NCBI GenBank assembly: GCA_964352475.1
Contig: CAYGSL010000001.1
Coordinates: 155,513 to 219,512 of the forward strand
DNA from: JAUIET01 sp964352475
GTDB taxonomy: Bacteria; Pseudomonadota; Gammaproteobacteria; Pseudomonadales; JAUIET01
Direction of reading: 5' to 3'
Length of the DNA stretch: 64,000 bases
Each line of letters begins with the position of its first letter. The stretch's first letter is position 1. The position numbers were made by a program, and so were the translations under genes. Positions 8,810-16,819 of this stretch are shown here, piece by piece. The notes below the pieces were generated by a model that searched no databases, was not told where the DNA came from, and was given only the letters and a program-made list of their open reading frames with translations.

Positions 8810-10022
8810 CGTCTGCCAATCCGTATGCACCTGGTTCCAGTGCACGAACTATGTCTAGCGGACTGCCATCGCTGTTGTGTGTGGTTTTCAGCAAGTTGAC
8901 ATACTGACGAGATTTGATAGGTCGTTTTTCCGCATCAAGTAGCAGAAGTATTTTTGGACGTAGTCGACGGCGACGGTACTCAGCTATAACAGTTCCCACT
9001 TCGCCTGAAGTCAACTCAACCATGGTTCCAACCGGATAGATACCGATGGCCTGGATAAATTCCTCCACAAGTTCACTTTGAAAATCTTTTTCTCGAAGTT
9101 CGTATAAAAGCGTAACGGCCTCTGATGGCGTTAACGGATGCGCATAAGGTCGCTTGGTAGTCACGGCGTCATAACAGTCAGCAATCGACACAATTCGCGC
9201 AAATATTGGAATCTGGGTTCCTATCAGACCTTGCGGGTATCCGGAACCATCAAAACGTTCATGGTGATTGCTGACAATTTCTAAAATCTTTGGGTGTACT
9301 CCTTCGGTGTGACTCAGTATTTCCAGACTCTTGTCTACGTGACGCTGCACGTACTTAAATTCTGTCTCCGTGAGCTTCGCCGGTTTGTCCAGCAAGTCAT
9401 TAGAAATATGCACCGTACCCGCGTCAGCGACCAAGGCCCCAAATGCAATTTGTTTAATATCCTCAGGTGGCAAACCCAATTGACGGCCTAGCGCCGCCGA
9501 CCAGATAGACATTCCCATCGCATGGTCATGCAGGTAGTCGCTCTTGCGACGCATTTGCCTAAGCAGCATGCAGGCATCAGGATTGCGAATAATACTTTCG
9601 ACCAGATTGTCGACTGTGTTGTTGACGTCTTTTATGTTAATCGCTTTGTTGCGCCGGAAATCTTCGTAGAAGCTTTTGACCGTTGACTCGTAGCTTTCGT
9701 ACATTTCGGTGGCGGAGACAATCTCCTGATCGAAAGAACGCGTGTCTTTGTAGATACCCAGGCGTTTGCCGGGAGTTTCTCTGAGTATTGCTTCCCGACC
9801 ACTAATCTTGCGGCTTTTTCTTGCGGCGCCTCTTTGTTGGCTCTTACCTGTATCAATAGTGACTTGATTGCACAGTTCCATCAGAAGCTTGCGCTGCTCT
9901 GGCTCGCTAACAATGAAACCTTGTACAAGGAACGGTGTTTCCAGCCAAGGCCTATCCAACTCGGCAACAAACATGCCGAATTGAAGGTCTCTCGCGGGAA
10001 TGCTGACAAACCGGCCTGACAA
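8793..10022 (-). CDS. DUF3391 / HD-GYP domain protein with an altered HD motif
   Basis: 409 residues: an N-terminal DUF3391 segment (about 1-90) then an HD-GYP domain. The GYP signature is intact (HHERFDGSGYP, 253-263), as is IADCYDAVTTKRPY. The HD dyad that should read HDxGK is AD-A-G-T at 199-203: the metal-binding His and the Lys are both lost. Phosphodiesterase activity is therefore doubtful and it may work as a regulator or partner. The start is a TTG at 10022-10020, supported by AAGGAG eight bases upstream on the minus strand; no ATG fits. It overlaps the EAL gene downstream. Confidence 0.88.
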   Translation of the reverse strand: MSGRFVSIPARDLQFGMFVAELDRPWLETPFLVQGFIVSEPEQRKLLMELCNQVTIDTGKSQQRGAARKSRKISGREAILRETPGKRLGIYKDTRSFDQEIVSATEMYESYESTVKSFYEDFRRNKAINIKDVNNTVDNLVESIIRNPDACMLLRQMRRKSDYLHDHAMGMSIWSAALGRQLGLPPEDIKQIAFGALVADAGTVHISNDLLDKPAKLTETEFKYVQRHVDKSLEILSHTEGVHPKILEIVSNHHERFDGSGYPQGLIGTQIPIFARIVSIADCYDAVTTKRPYAHPLTPSEAVTLLYELREKDFQSELVEEFIQAIGIYPVGTMVELTSGEVGTVIAEYRRRRLRPKILLLLDAEKRPIKSRQYVNLLKTTHNSDGSPLDIVRALEPGAYGLADDDIFA

Positions 10023-10172
10023 AGACTACTCTCCTTGTGCCCATAGTTCAGCCGTCCCGGCCAAACGTTGGGAAATTCCATTTCTTTTTAAAGTATAGGC
10101 AGGCGCTCGACCACAACTGACGTCATTTTGATCTAACAGACAGAAGGCTAACGCCTCATTTTTGCTGGTTTA

Positions 10173-10547
10173 TTATCCAAAAAGATAAGGGTAGAAGACA
10201 AGTAAACCCAGTGTCGCGGCAAACAGGGCAGCCAATAAAACAGCACCAGCGGCAATGTCTTTGGCATGTTTGATGTGCTGGTTAAATTCCAGAGAAACAG
10301 CATTGGCCAGGTATTCAACGGCCGTATTCAGGGCTTCCGCCACCCAAACCATCGCCACAGCAAGCAAAAGAATCATCCAATCAAGCCGCGATACCTCGCA
10401 TTGCCAGGCCAGGCCAAATACGGAAACAGTCGCCACCGAGTGGATCCAGGCATTGTGTTCGGTGCGTGCCAGCTTTAATACGCCGTTTATCGCATAAGAG
10501 AAGCTTCGCAGGCGGCTGCTGAATGAAAAAGGCTCTGAATCTTGCAT
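10173..10547 (-). CDS. dgkA: diacylglycerol kinase, prokaryotic integral-membrane type
   Basis: 124 residues with three transmembrane helices, as in E. coli DgkA. Hallmarks are the VAEALNTAVEYLAN segment (family ELLNSAIE) and HIKHAKDIAAGAVLLAA. It phosphorylates diacylglycerol released during membrane-derived oligosaccharide or lipopolysaccharide modification and returns it to phosphatidate. It is the fifth gene of a minus-strand run, three bases after the aminopeptidase-like gene, with about 150 bases before the HD-GYP gene. Confidence 0.93.
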   Translation of the reverse strand: MQDSEPFSFSSRLRSFSYAINGVLKLARTEHNAWIHSVATVSVFGLAWQCEVSRLDWMILLLAVAMVWVAEALNTAVEYLANAVSLEFNQHIKHAKDIAAGAVLLAALFAATLGLLVFYPYLFG

Positions 10548-10550
10548 GAC

Positions 10551-11609
10551 TTATTCTTGCACGGCTTGATCCGGCTTTTCTGTGAGGTATTGCAGCTCTA
10601 TTGTCCTTTGCTCAGGACGCAGCTTGCCCAGCGTTTTTACAGCGCCATAGAATGCCGGCATATCTCCATTGTGCTGCTCGATCAAGGCAGTAAATCCTGC
10701 GGTCCAACGTGTGTAGCTTTGTATGGGTACCAAACTCGCGTTGCTATCGATTGACTCCAACCAGCGCTTGTAGTGGGGATCAGAGAGATCGCCAGCGCTG
10801 GCTCTGTACTGACTGAATAATTGCTCTTTTTGGATGCGCCTCTGACCGTCATCCAGACGCTTGTCTTTGTAAAGCAAATCCAGATCCACTCTTAGCTGAT
10901 CGATGATTGCCAGAAATTTGGCTCTGTCTTGCTGACGTTGCTCAAAGCGAACCTGTTCATGCTCACGACCCTGAGACCTTAGCCACTTGTTAAGGCCCCA
11001 GGCTTCCACGCTTGATGCAAAGCTTTCATTGAATTCGGTATCATCGGGAATATAAAGAATCTTGTGCGCCAATTCGTGAAACACCAACGCGGCAAGACGT
11101 TGCTCGGGGTAATGAACGAAGGAGCTCAACACCGGGTCTGCAAACCAACCCAGAGTTGAATACGCGGCCACACCGCCTACGGACACATCAAAATTGTTAG
11201 CCCTTAATGCGCTCGCGTAGTTCTCGGCTGCTTTGGCGTCGAAATAACCGCGGTATTGAGCGCAACCTGCAATCGGGTAGCACCACTGATGAGGCTCAAC
11301 GGAAAACTCAGGTGCGGCAAACACGTTCCAAACCACATAGTTTTCCTTAGCGCTACGCTGCAAATCAACATAACTGCTAAAGGTTTTACCGACTGGTAGC
11401 TGCAGATGATGCGCAGCAAATTTCCTTAGGCTTTTTACGGTGCTTAGCTGCTTTCGTAAATCGGCATCCAGATCGGTTTGCTGCAGCATGCGGTCAATGT
11501 TCTGGCGTTTGGCAAGTAGTGTCAATTGCCCGCTAACAGCCTGCCCATACCACCCTATTGTTTCGCAGCCAGCAATGAGGAAAGTACACAGCAATACCGT
11601 CGCTTTCAT
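10551..11609 (-). CDS. predicted aminopeptidase-type lipoprotein with HExxH motif
   Basis: About 352 residues from the ATG ending at 11609. The N-terminus MKATVLLCTFLIAGCETIG is a lipoprotein signal with lipobox LIAGC, so the protein is probably membrane-anchored in the periplasm. The zinc metallopeptidase motif HELAHK lies in AALVFHELAHKILYIPDD, followed by FNESFASSVEAWGL, where the Glu is a plausible third ligand. This matches the putative aminopeptidase family Pfam Aminopep (COG4324). The frame is open upstream to 11702 but that part is not conserved-looking. It lies in the arsC-wrbA-DUF2069-dgkA run. Substrate is unknown. Confidence 0.85.
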   Translation of the reverse strand: MKATVLLCTFLIAGCETIGWYGQAVSGQLTLLAKRQNIDRMLQQTDLDADLRKQLSTVKSLRKFAAHHLQLPVGKTFSSYVDLQRSAKENYVVWNVFAAPEFSVEPHQWCYPIAGCAQYRGYFDAKAAENYASALRANNFDVSVGGVAAYSTLGWFADPVLSSFVHYPEQRLAALVFHELAHKILYIPDDTEFNESFASSVEAWGLNKWLRSQGREHEQVRFEQRQQDRAKFLAIIDQLRVDLDLLYKDKRLDDGQRRIQKEQLFSQYRASAGDLSDPHYKRWLESIDSNASLVPIQSYTRWTAGFTALIEQHNGDMPAFYGAVKTLGKLRPEQRTIELQYLTEKPDQAVQE

Positions 11610-11667
11610 GCCACGAACAACAATTCCTTGCACACGATACGCGTAAGCAGCAGCCAAAGTGGGAACG

Positions 11668-12036
11668 CTAAAATGTCTCTGCAATTCTTTTCCAGCGCAC
11701 AAACAGCAGGGCTGCGGTAAATACGACAGACAAGGCCAGCAGCTGCATCCAGTCTGAAATCTGGTCCGGGTGCTGGAACAATCGAAGTGTCACCACTACG
11801 AAATAAAGATTCAGAAACAACAGCATCCAGGCATAAGAACGCCAGCGCTGCTTTAAGACGCCAGGAAGTACCAGCAGAAAAGGAAAAAGCTGTGCGCCAA
11901 GAATCACCAGCGTCACACCCAGAGTGTGGCCTGCTTCTGAAAGTGCCTGCCACAAAAAGATACACAACAGCATCAGTAACGCGAGCAAGCAGGTTTTATG
12001 CGCTTGAGCTGCACGGCTTAATAACTCAGTTTTCAT
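11668..12036 (-). CDS. DUF2069 small integral membrane protein
   Basis: About 122 residues with four predicted transmembrane segments and few charged residues outside the ends. The FLWQALSEAGHTLG, GAQLFPFLLVLPGVLK and SYAWMLLFLNLYFV segments fit DUF2069. I use the ATG ending at 12036; an in-frame GTG at 12045 is possible. It overlaps the wrbA 3' end by about 11 bases. Adjacency of DUF2069 to wrbA and the ArsC-like gene is common in gammaproteobacteria, but the function is not known. Confidence 0.82.
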   Translation of the reverse strand: MKTELLSRAAQAHKTCLLALLMLLCIFLWQALSEAGHTLGVTLVILGAQLFPFLLVLPGVLKQRWRSYAWMLLFLNLYFVVVTLRLFQHPDQISDWMQLLALSVVFTAALLFVRWKRIAETF

Positions 12037-12637
12037 TGTTTTCACGCATCCTGTTCAGTGCCACCGACGTTTTGCCTAGCCTGGTTCCCAGCGCTTTTGC
12101 AATACTGCGCTCATCATCAGTGAGTACAGCACCCTGATCATGCCCCGATACTTGCGAGGCACCATAGGGTGTACCTCCGCGTACTGTATTGTGCAGCGCA
12201 GGCTCTGCATACGGTACACCCACTATCGTCATACCGTGGTGAAGCAATGGCAAACACATACTCAGCAAGGTGGATTCCTGCCCGCCATGCATGCTGCTGC
12301 TTGAAGTAAACACAGCGGCCGGTTTGTCTACCAATGCAGCCGATAGCCACAGTGCGCTGGTGTTATCGATAAAGTGTTTCAGCGGGGAGGCCATATTGCC
12401 AAATCGTGTTGGGCTGCCCAGGGCCAGGCCGCTGCAATAGCGCAAATCTTCTTCAGTGCAGTACAAGGGGCCATCATCGGGAATATCGTCTTCAACAGCC
12501 TCGCACACGGCAGACACCGGCGGTACTGTGCGCAGCCGGGATTCAACACCGGGCACTAAATCTATACCACGGGCAATGTGTTCAGCCAGTGCCCGCGTTG
12601 CTCCGTGTCGGGAGTAATAAAGTACAAGAACATACAC
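12026..12637 (-). CDS. wrbA: NAD(P)H:quinone oxidoreductase, WrbA-type flavoprotein
   Basis: 203 residues with a flavodoxin fold. The FMN phosphate loop YYSRHGATRALAEHIARG is at the N-terminus, GSPTRFGNMASPLKHFID is the WrbA signature, and FTSSSSMHGGQESTLLSM is the second FMN contact region. It reduces quinones by two electrons and thereby limits redox cycling. The start is GTG, overlapping the stop of the ArsC-like gene by one base (TAGTG). An insertion around residues 40-65 (acidic, EDDIPDDG) is somewhat longer than in E. coli WrbA. Confidence 0.92.
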   Translation of the reverse strand: MYVLVLYYSRHGATRALAEHIARGIDLVPGVESRLRTVPPVSAVCEAVEDDIPDDGPLYCTEEDLRYCSGLALGSPTRFGNMASPLKHFIDNTSALWLSAALVDKPAAVFTSSSSMHGGQESTLLSMCLPLLHHGMTIVGVPYAEPALHNTVRGGTPYGASQVSGHDQGAVLTDDERSIAKALGTRLGKTSVALNRMRENNEN

Positions 12638-12999
12638 TATATAAGATCCAGCACATTTTCAGGCGGACGACCCAGGACTGAGTTCCGTTCGCGACCTTGC
12701 GCTCGCGTGACAATCGGACGCTCTATCAATCTCGGATGATTTGCCATTGCGTCGAGAAGCTCCTCGTCACGCAAGGTTTTATCACTGAGTTTCAAAGATT
12801 TGTACTCCTCTTCGCCTTTACGAAGCAGGCTTCTCGCATCTATCCCCAATTGCGACAGCAGCGTTTTCAATTCGGCCACGGTAGGCGGGTTTTCAAGATA
12901 CAGACGAATTTCCGGTTCAATGCCATGTTCTTCCAGTAGCGCCAACGTTTGACGCGATTTTGAACAGCGAGGATTATGAAATATGGTGTAATTGCTGAT
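12637..12999 (-). CDS. ArsC/YfgD-family thioredoxin-fold reductase with a non-standard start
   Basis: The conserved core is YTIFHNPRCSKSRQTLALL with the catalytic Cys, then LRKGEEEYKSLKL, RPIVTRAQGRERNSVLGRPP and VLDLI at the end, all typical of glutaredoxin-coupled arsenate reductases of the ArsC/YfgD group. The first usual start codon in frame is TTG at 12945, but it lies after the active-site Cys. The frame is open upstream to a stop near 13032 with no ATG, GTG or TTG. The family N-terminus and an AGAGAGG ribosome binding site six bases upstream point to ATC at 12999-12997 as the start; CTG at 13017 is the alternative. True arsenate activity is uncertain. Confidence 0.78.
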   Translation of the reverse strand: MSNYTIFHNPRCSKSRQTLALLEEHGIEPEIRLYLENPPTVAELKTLLSQLGIDARSLLRKGEEEYKSLKLSDKTLRDEELLDAMANHPRLIERPIVTRAQGRERNSVLGRPPENVLDLI

Positions 13000-13066
13000 A
13001 ACGCACCTCTCTGACAGACAGCTGATATACTAAAAACAGCAGTATACCTCACTCGTAAACAGTCAT

Positions 13067-14392
13067 ATGGACAGTAATTCCTCAAGTAAAGAGCAACACC
13101 CCTGGGTTTTGAAGACGCTGGAATTTGTCAGCTTCTGTCAATACGTAGTGCGTCGCTTTATAGATGACGACTGTTCGCAAAACGCCTCTGCCCTGACTTT
13201 GAAAACGCTAATCGCGCTGGTGCCACTGATGACGGTAGGCTTTGCCATGTTTTCATCGGTTCCCGCGTTTGAAAACTTTGGTGAGGTGGTGCAATCCTTC
13301 GTTTTCAAACATTTTGTTCCCAGTTCAGGATCTGAAATACAGAACTACCTGAATGATTTCTCGCAAAGTGCGCGTAATCTAACAGTGCTGGGCATCGCGA
13401 TTCTGGGCATCGTCGCCTACAGCACGCTGCGCAATATTGAAAAATCGTTTAATAAAATTTGGCGAACCCGTGAACATCGCAAGGGCTTAAGCACTTTCCT
13501 GCTGTACTGGGCAATATTAAGCCTGGGCCCGGTGTTGCTGGGTGCCGGCCTGGTGATGACCACTTACCTGAAAGTTTTTGTCACCGACTACGACGTGCTG
13601 GGTGTGTTGCCCTATACCTTGCGTTTTCTGCCCTGGCTGCTGACCTCGCTCACCTTTACCCTGCTCTTTTTCGCGGTACCAAACTGCAAAGTGCCATTGA
13701 AGCACGCGGCAATTGGCGGCTTTGTGAGCGGAGCCTGTTTCGAAATCGCCAAGAATCTTTTTGCAGCGTTCGTCTCGAATTCCAGCTATCAGCAGATTTA
13801 TGGCACCTTCGTAACCATTCCGCTGTTTTTCGTTTGGCTTCAATTCAGTTGGCTACTGGTACTCAGCGGGGCCGAGATTGTTCGCGCTCTCTCCAGCTAC
13901 CACAGCCGCTACGCCCAGCAATTTCCGGATCTCATTGTGGGTACGCATGTATTGCACTATTTCTGGCAAAAACAAGACAAAGGCCACGCCGTTAACGAAG
14001 AATATTTTTTGCATCAGAAGTGGTTGTTTGAACGCTCGGTTAATCGCGAACAATGGGAGCGTATTCGCAATACATTGCTGAAACACAAGGTGCTCACTGT
14101 CACTGAAAAAGGCGATTTCGTAATGACACGAGATCTTCACCGCTTAAGCCTGTGGGACTTGCAGTTGATGATGAATGCCAAACTCAGTGCCTTGTACAGC
14201 AGCAATAAGCTGGGCCATACCAGCAGCGCAAGAACGGAAGCTACGCATGCCTGGCACAAGCAGTTAATGAACATTCTGCGCGATCAGCAGCAATCCCACA
14301 CTATGCAATTCAGCCTGACATTAGCTGAATTGTTTCAGCGCGACAGTGTCACTGGCGACCAAACGGATCAAAAGGTCAGCCAGATCCAGTGA
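13067..14392 (+). CDS. YihY/BrkB family integral membrane protein (formerly called RNase BN)
   Basis: 441 residues. The first 290 hold six membrane helices with the family marks DDCSQNASALTLKTLIALVPL, YSTLRNIEKSFNKIW and YGTFVTIPLFFVWLQFSW. The C-terminal 150 residues are a soluble winged-helix-like extension seen in the longer members. Earlier assignment of this family as ribonuclease BN was wrong; the role is unknown, possibly transport. It is divergent from the ArsC-like gene with a 67-base shared upstream region, and its stop overlaps the start of the thioredoxin-like gene (GTGA). Confidence 0.9.
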   Translation: MDSNSSSKEQHPWVLKTLEFVSFCQYVVRRFIDDDCSQNASALTLKTLIALVPLMTVGFAMFSSVPAFENFGEVVQSFVFKHFVPSSGSEIQNYLNDFSQSARNLTVLGIAILGIVAYSTLRNIEKSFNKIWRTREHRKGLSTFLLYWAILSLGPVLLGAGLVMTTYLKVFVTDYDVLGVLPYTLRFLPWLLTSLTFTLLFFAVPNCKVPLKHAAIGGFVSGACFEIAKNLFAAFVSNSSYQQIYGTFVTIPLFFVWLQFSWLLVLSGAEIVRALSSYHSRYAQQFPDLIVGTHVLHYFWQKQDKGHAVNEEYFLHQKWLFERSVNREQWERIRNTLLKHKVLTVTEKGDFVMTRDLHRLSLWDLQLMMNAKLSALYSSNKLGHTSSARTEATHAWHKQLMNILRDQQQSHTMQFSLTLAELFQRDSVTGDQTDQKVSQIQ

Positions 14393-14811
14393 ATATTTCC
14401 AGATTTTCACTGCTGATGGTGTTTGCGCTATTACTCAGCGCTTGTGATTTAGCCAATAGCCCGGAACCGAAATGGAAAGTTATCAACTTCTGGGCGGTCT
14501 GGTGCGCACCGTGTCGAGAAGAAATACCCGAGCTAAACAAGCTTGCCACCCAGTTCAGTGATCAATTGCTGGTACAAGGCGTTAACTTCGACGCGCCTGA
14601 CGATCAATCTGGCGCGGGCCAGGCGACGGAAATGGGTATTGAATTTGACACCATCAGCACCAGAGATGCCGGAGAATATGGTTTGCAAAAGCCGTCGATC
14701 TTGCCAACCACCTTTGTTCTTAAGCATGGTCAGCTGCACGCTGAGTTAAAAGGGCCTCAAACGTATGATGCGCTGGTTGAACTAATGGCTCTGGACCTGG
14801 ACCGAGAGTAG
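14389..14811 (+). CDS. TlpA-like thioredoxin-fold lipoprotein
   Basis: 140 residues. The N-terminus MNISRFSLLMVFALLLSACD is a lipoprotein signal with Cys19 as lipidation site. The redox motif is WCAPC (C39, C42) in FWAVWCAPCREEIPEL, and the cis-Pro segment is ILPTTFVLKHG. It should act as a periplasmic thiol-disulfide reductase or a TlpA/ResA-like partner in protein maturation. The GTG start overlaps the yihY stop (GTGA), so it is co-translated; the yihY-thioredoxin pair is also found in Pseudomonas. Its 3' end overlaps the convergent MFS gene by 30 bases. Confidence 0.9.
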   Translation: MNISRFSLLMVFALLLSACDLANSPEPKWKVINFWAVWCAPCREEIPELNKLATQFSDQLLVQGVNFDAPDDQSGAGQATEMGIEFDTISTRDAGEYGLQKPSILPTTFVLKHGQLHAELKGPQTYDALVELMALDLDRE

Positions 14812-16119
14812 AGCACGGTAGCTTTTCACTCCGCTGTAGAAAACCACTGCTGCAATTGGGCAAAAGATCGCTGCAACCAACGACAGTGAGTACGGCAAGC
14901 TCGCAGGATCAGCAAATACAAAATCAGTTAAGGCAGCCACAACGCTGGGCCCAAAACCCAGACCAATCAAGTTAGTTAGAAACAACAATACGGCGCCTGC
15001 CTGCGCACGCATATGGTTGGGTGTTATCAGTTGAATTGCCGCCAGCGACACACCGAAGTAGCTATTTTGAATAAATATCAATGGAATACACAAGGCAAAA
15101 ACCGCCAGCGGTGTGGGCGCAAGCGGCGTGATTACACCCGGTATCATCATCAACAATGCAGCCAGTGCAGGCCAGCGAAGGTTTGCGTCGCTGTAACCCC
15201 GTTTAGCCAGACGCTGTGCAAACCAGGCGCCGGCTAAGGCACCAAGGCTGCCGAACACCAAATAAGTTGCGCCAAATTTTAGCCCAACTTCGCTGGCACT
15301 AACATCATGAATTCGAATGAACAGACTGGGGTACCACGACATCAGACCGTAACCAAACACTGAGAGCAATGAAACACCACCAAACAGGGCGGCGTACGCA
15401 CGCCGATGCTCCCAGAGGTACGCCAGGGTGGTTCGAATGCCTGAGTCAGCGGCAACAGTGTTTACCGAACCCCGCCGTAACGGTTCAGGTATTGTCATTG
15501 TCAGGGCAGCAACAATAAAGCCGGGCAGACCAACCACTATAAACGTCAGTTGCCATGCTTCCAGCTGTTCCAATAAGGGCAAAGAAGCGACCCAGCTGTT
15601 GCCAATGGTGTCCAACACTGTGCCGCCAATCAGATAGGCAAGCCCTCCTCCCAATGTTATTCCGGTTGAAAAGATCGCCATTGCCTGTGGCAAGCGCGCT
15701 GCAGGAAACAAATCAGCGAGCATGGAATACGCCGCAGGCGATAAGGCCGCTTCACCAACCCCCACTCCCACGCGGGCCAAAAACAGGGAGGTGTAGTTTT
15801 TTGCCAATCCACAGAGGCAGGTCATTGCGCTCCAAAGGGCAATCCCAATACTGATAATCAGAGTGCGGCGTTTTGTATCTGCCAATCTCGCGATAGGAAT
15901 TCCCATCAGGGTATAAAAAAGCGCAAACGCCATCCCTTGCAGCAGACTTACCTCGAAATCTGATATACCCAAATCCGCTTTCATGGGCTCTACCAGCAGA
16001 CTGAGCACCTGCCGATCAATAAAGGAAAATATGTAAGCCAGTAATAGAATCGCCAGCGCATAGTTTGCAGCAAAACGATCTGGGTAATCGGTGCTACCCG
16101 CTTCAATGGCTTGTTTCAT
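14782..16119 (-). CDS. MFS transporter, Spinster-like
   Basis: 445 residues with 12 predicted membrane helices. The first helix and loop (LAYIFSFIDRQVLSLLVEPM), the A-motif-like GIPIARLADTKRR and the RVGVGVGEAALSPAAYSMLAD segment match the Spinster-type group of bacterial MFS proteins, often annotated near catabolic genes. The substrate is not predictable. It starts four bases after hda, so it is probably the last gene of the DUF2066-AI-2E-hda run. Confidence 0.88.
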   Translation of the reverse strand: MKQAIEAGSTDYPDRFAANYALAILLLAYIFSFIDRQVLSLLVEPMKADLGISDFEVSLLQGMAFALFYTLMGIPIARLADTKRRTLIISIGIALWSAMTCLCGLAKNYTSLFLARVGVGVGEAALSPAAYSMLADLFPAARLPQAMAIFSTGITLGGGLAYLIGGTVLDTIGNSWVASLPLLEQLEAWQLTFIVVGLPGFIVAALTMTIPEPLRRGSVNTVAADSGIRTTLAYLWEHRRAYAALFGGVSLLSVFGYGLMSWYPSLFIRIHDVSASEVGLKFGATYLVFGSLGALAGAWFAQRLAKRGYSDANLRWPALAALLMMIPGVITPLAPTPLAVFALCIPLIFIQNSYFGVSLAAIQLITPNHMRAQAGAVLLFLTNLIGLGFGPSVVAALTDFVFADPASLPYSLSLVAAIFCPIAAVVFYSGVKSYRALLSVQVQSH

Positions 16120-16123
16120 GCGC

Positions 16124-16819
16124 TTACCATTCCATCACGCTTTTGACGAAAGGCACTGTTAGCAGGCGCTGGTGTACCAGCGTTTCCTGATCCAGAGTGT
16201 GCAGTATGCGCATAAGATTGCCCATGCTACGCTCAGCTCTGGCCAACACATAGTTTGCTACGTCGTCGTTCATCACAAAACCCAATAGCTGCGCGCGCTG
16301 CATCAGGCAGTTCTTGCGTTCCTCGTCATCCAGCGCTGCAACCTGATACACCAGTGCCGCGCTTAACCGTGACTGTAAATCTGGCAGCGCCACCTGCAAT
16401 TGTGCGGGTGGGTGTGCAGCACTCAATAGCAGGCGTTGCTGGTGCTGTTGTCCGCGGTTGTAAAGGTGAAACAAAGCCCTGGCCCAATGCTCGTCATTGA
16501 GGACAAGATCAAGATCATCAATCGCCAGGAAATCCACTGCATCCAGACCATCCAGAAGATCCGCTGGGTTATTGTTGTGCAGCTCCTGCATTGGTAGATA
16601 AGCGGTGCTGGCACCACGATCGCTTGCTTGGGCACAACAAGCCTCCAGCAAATGACTGCGTCCGGTTTGCGCATCGCCGTGCAATAACATCACGGCCGGC
16701 ACAGTCTGGGCGCTAAATTTTTTTAACGCAGAAAGCAGCTCCTGATTTTTCTGCCCCACTTTAAAATTGGCAAAATCAGAATGCTCACGCAGTGAGATTC
16801 CTAGAACTAACTGTTTCAA
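16124..16819 (-). CDS. hda: DnaA regulatory inactivator Hda
   Basis: 231 residues, homologous to DnaA domain III. The Walker A loop is GDAQTGRSH (48-56) and the Walker B is FLAIDD (97-102). The sensor 2-like C-terminus RAERSMGNLMRILHTLD is intact. The N-terminus QLVLGI fits the sliding-clamp binding motif through which Hda binds DnaN. With the clamp it stimulates ATP hydrolysis by DnaA and so prevents re-initiation of replication. It overlaps the AI-2E gene by four bases (ATGA). The order DUF2066-AI-2E-hda beside purMN is conserved in pseudomonads. Confidence 0.93.
   Translation of the reverse strand: MKQLVLGISLREHSDFANFKVGQKNQELLSALKKFSAQTVPAVMLLHGDAQTGRSHLLEACCAQASDRGASTAYLPMQELHNNNPADLLDGLDAVDFLAIDDLDLVLNDEHWARALFHLYNRGQQHQQRLLLSAAHPPAQLQVALPDLQSRLSAALVYQVAALDDEERKNCLMQRAQLLGFVMNDDVANYVLARAERSMGNLMRILHTLDQETLVHQRLLTVPFVKSVMEW

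Noticed and set aside
12637..12945. TTG at 12945 as the start of the ArsC-like gene
   Set aside because: It would remove the HNPRCSKSR active site, which is intact just upstream in the same frame.
15013..15237. Antisense frames over the MFS, PurM and sulfatase genes
   Set aside because: They lack start signals and recognisable domains and only mirror codon structure of the true genes.
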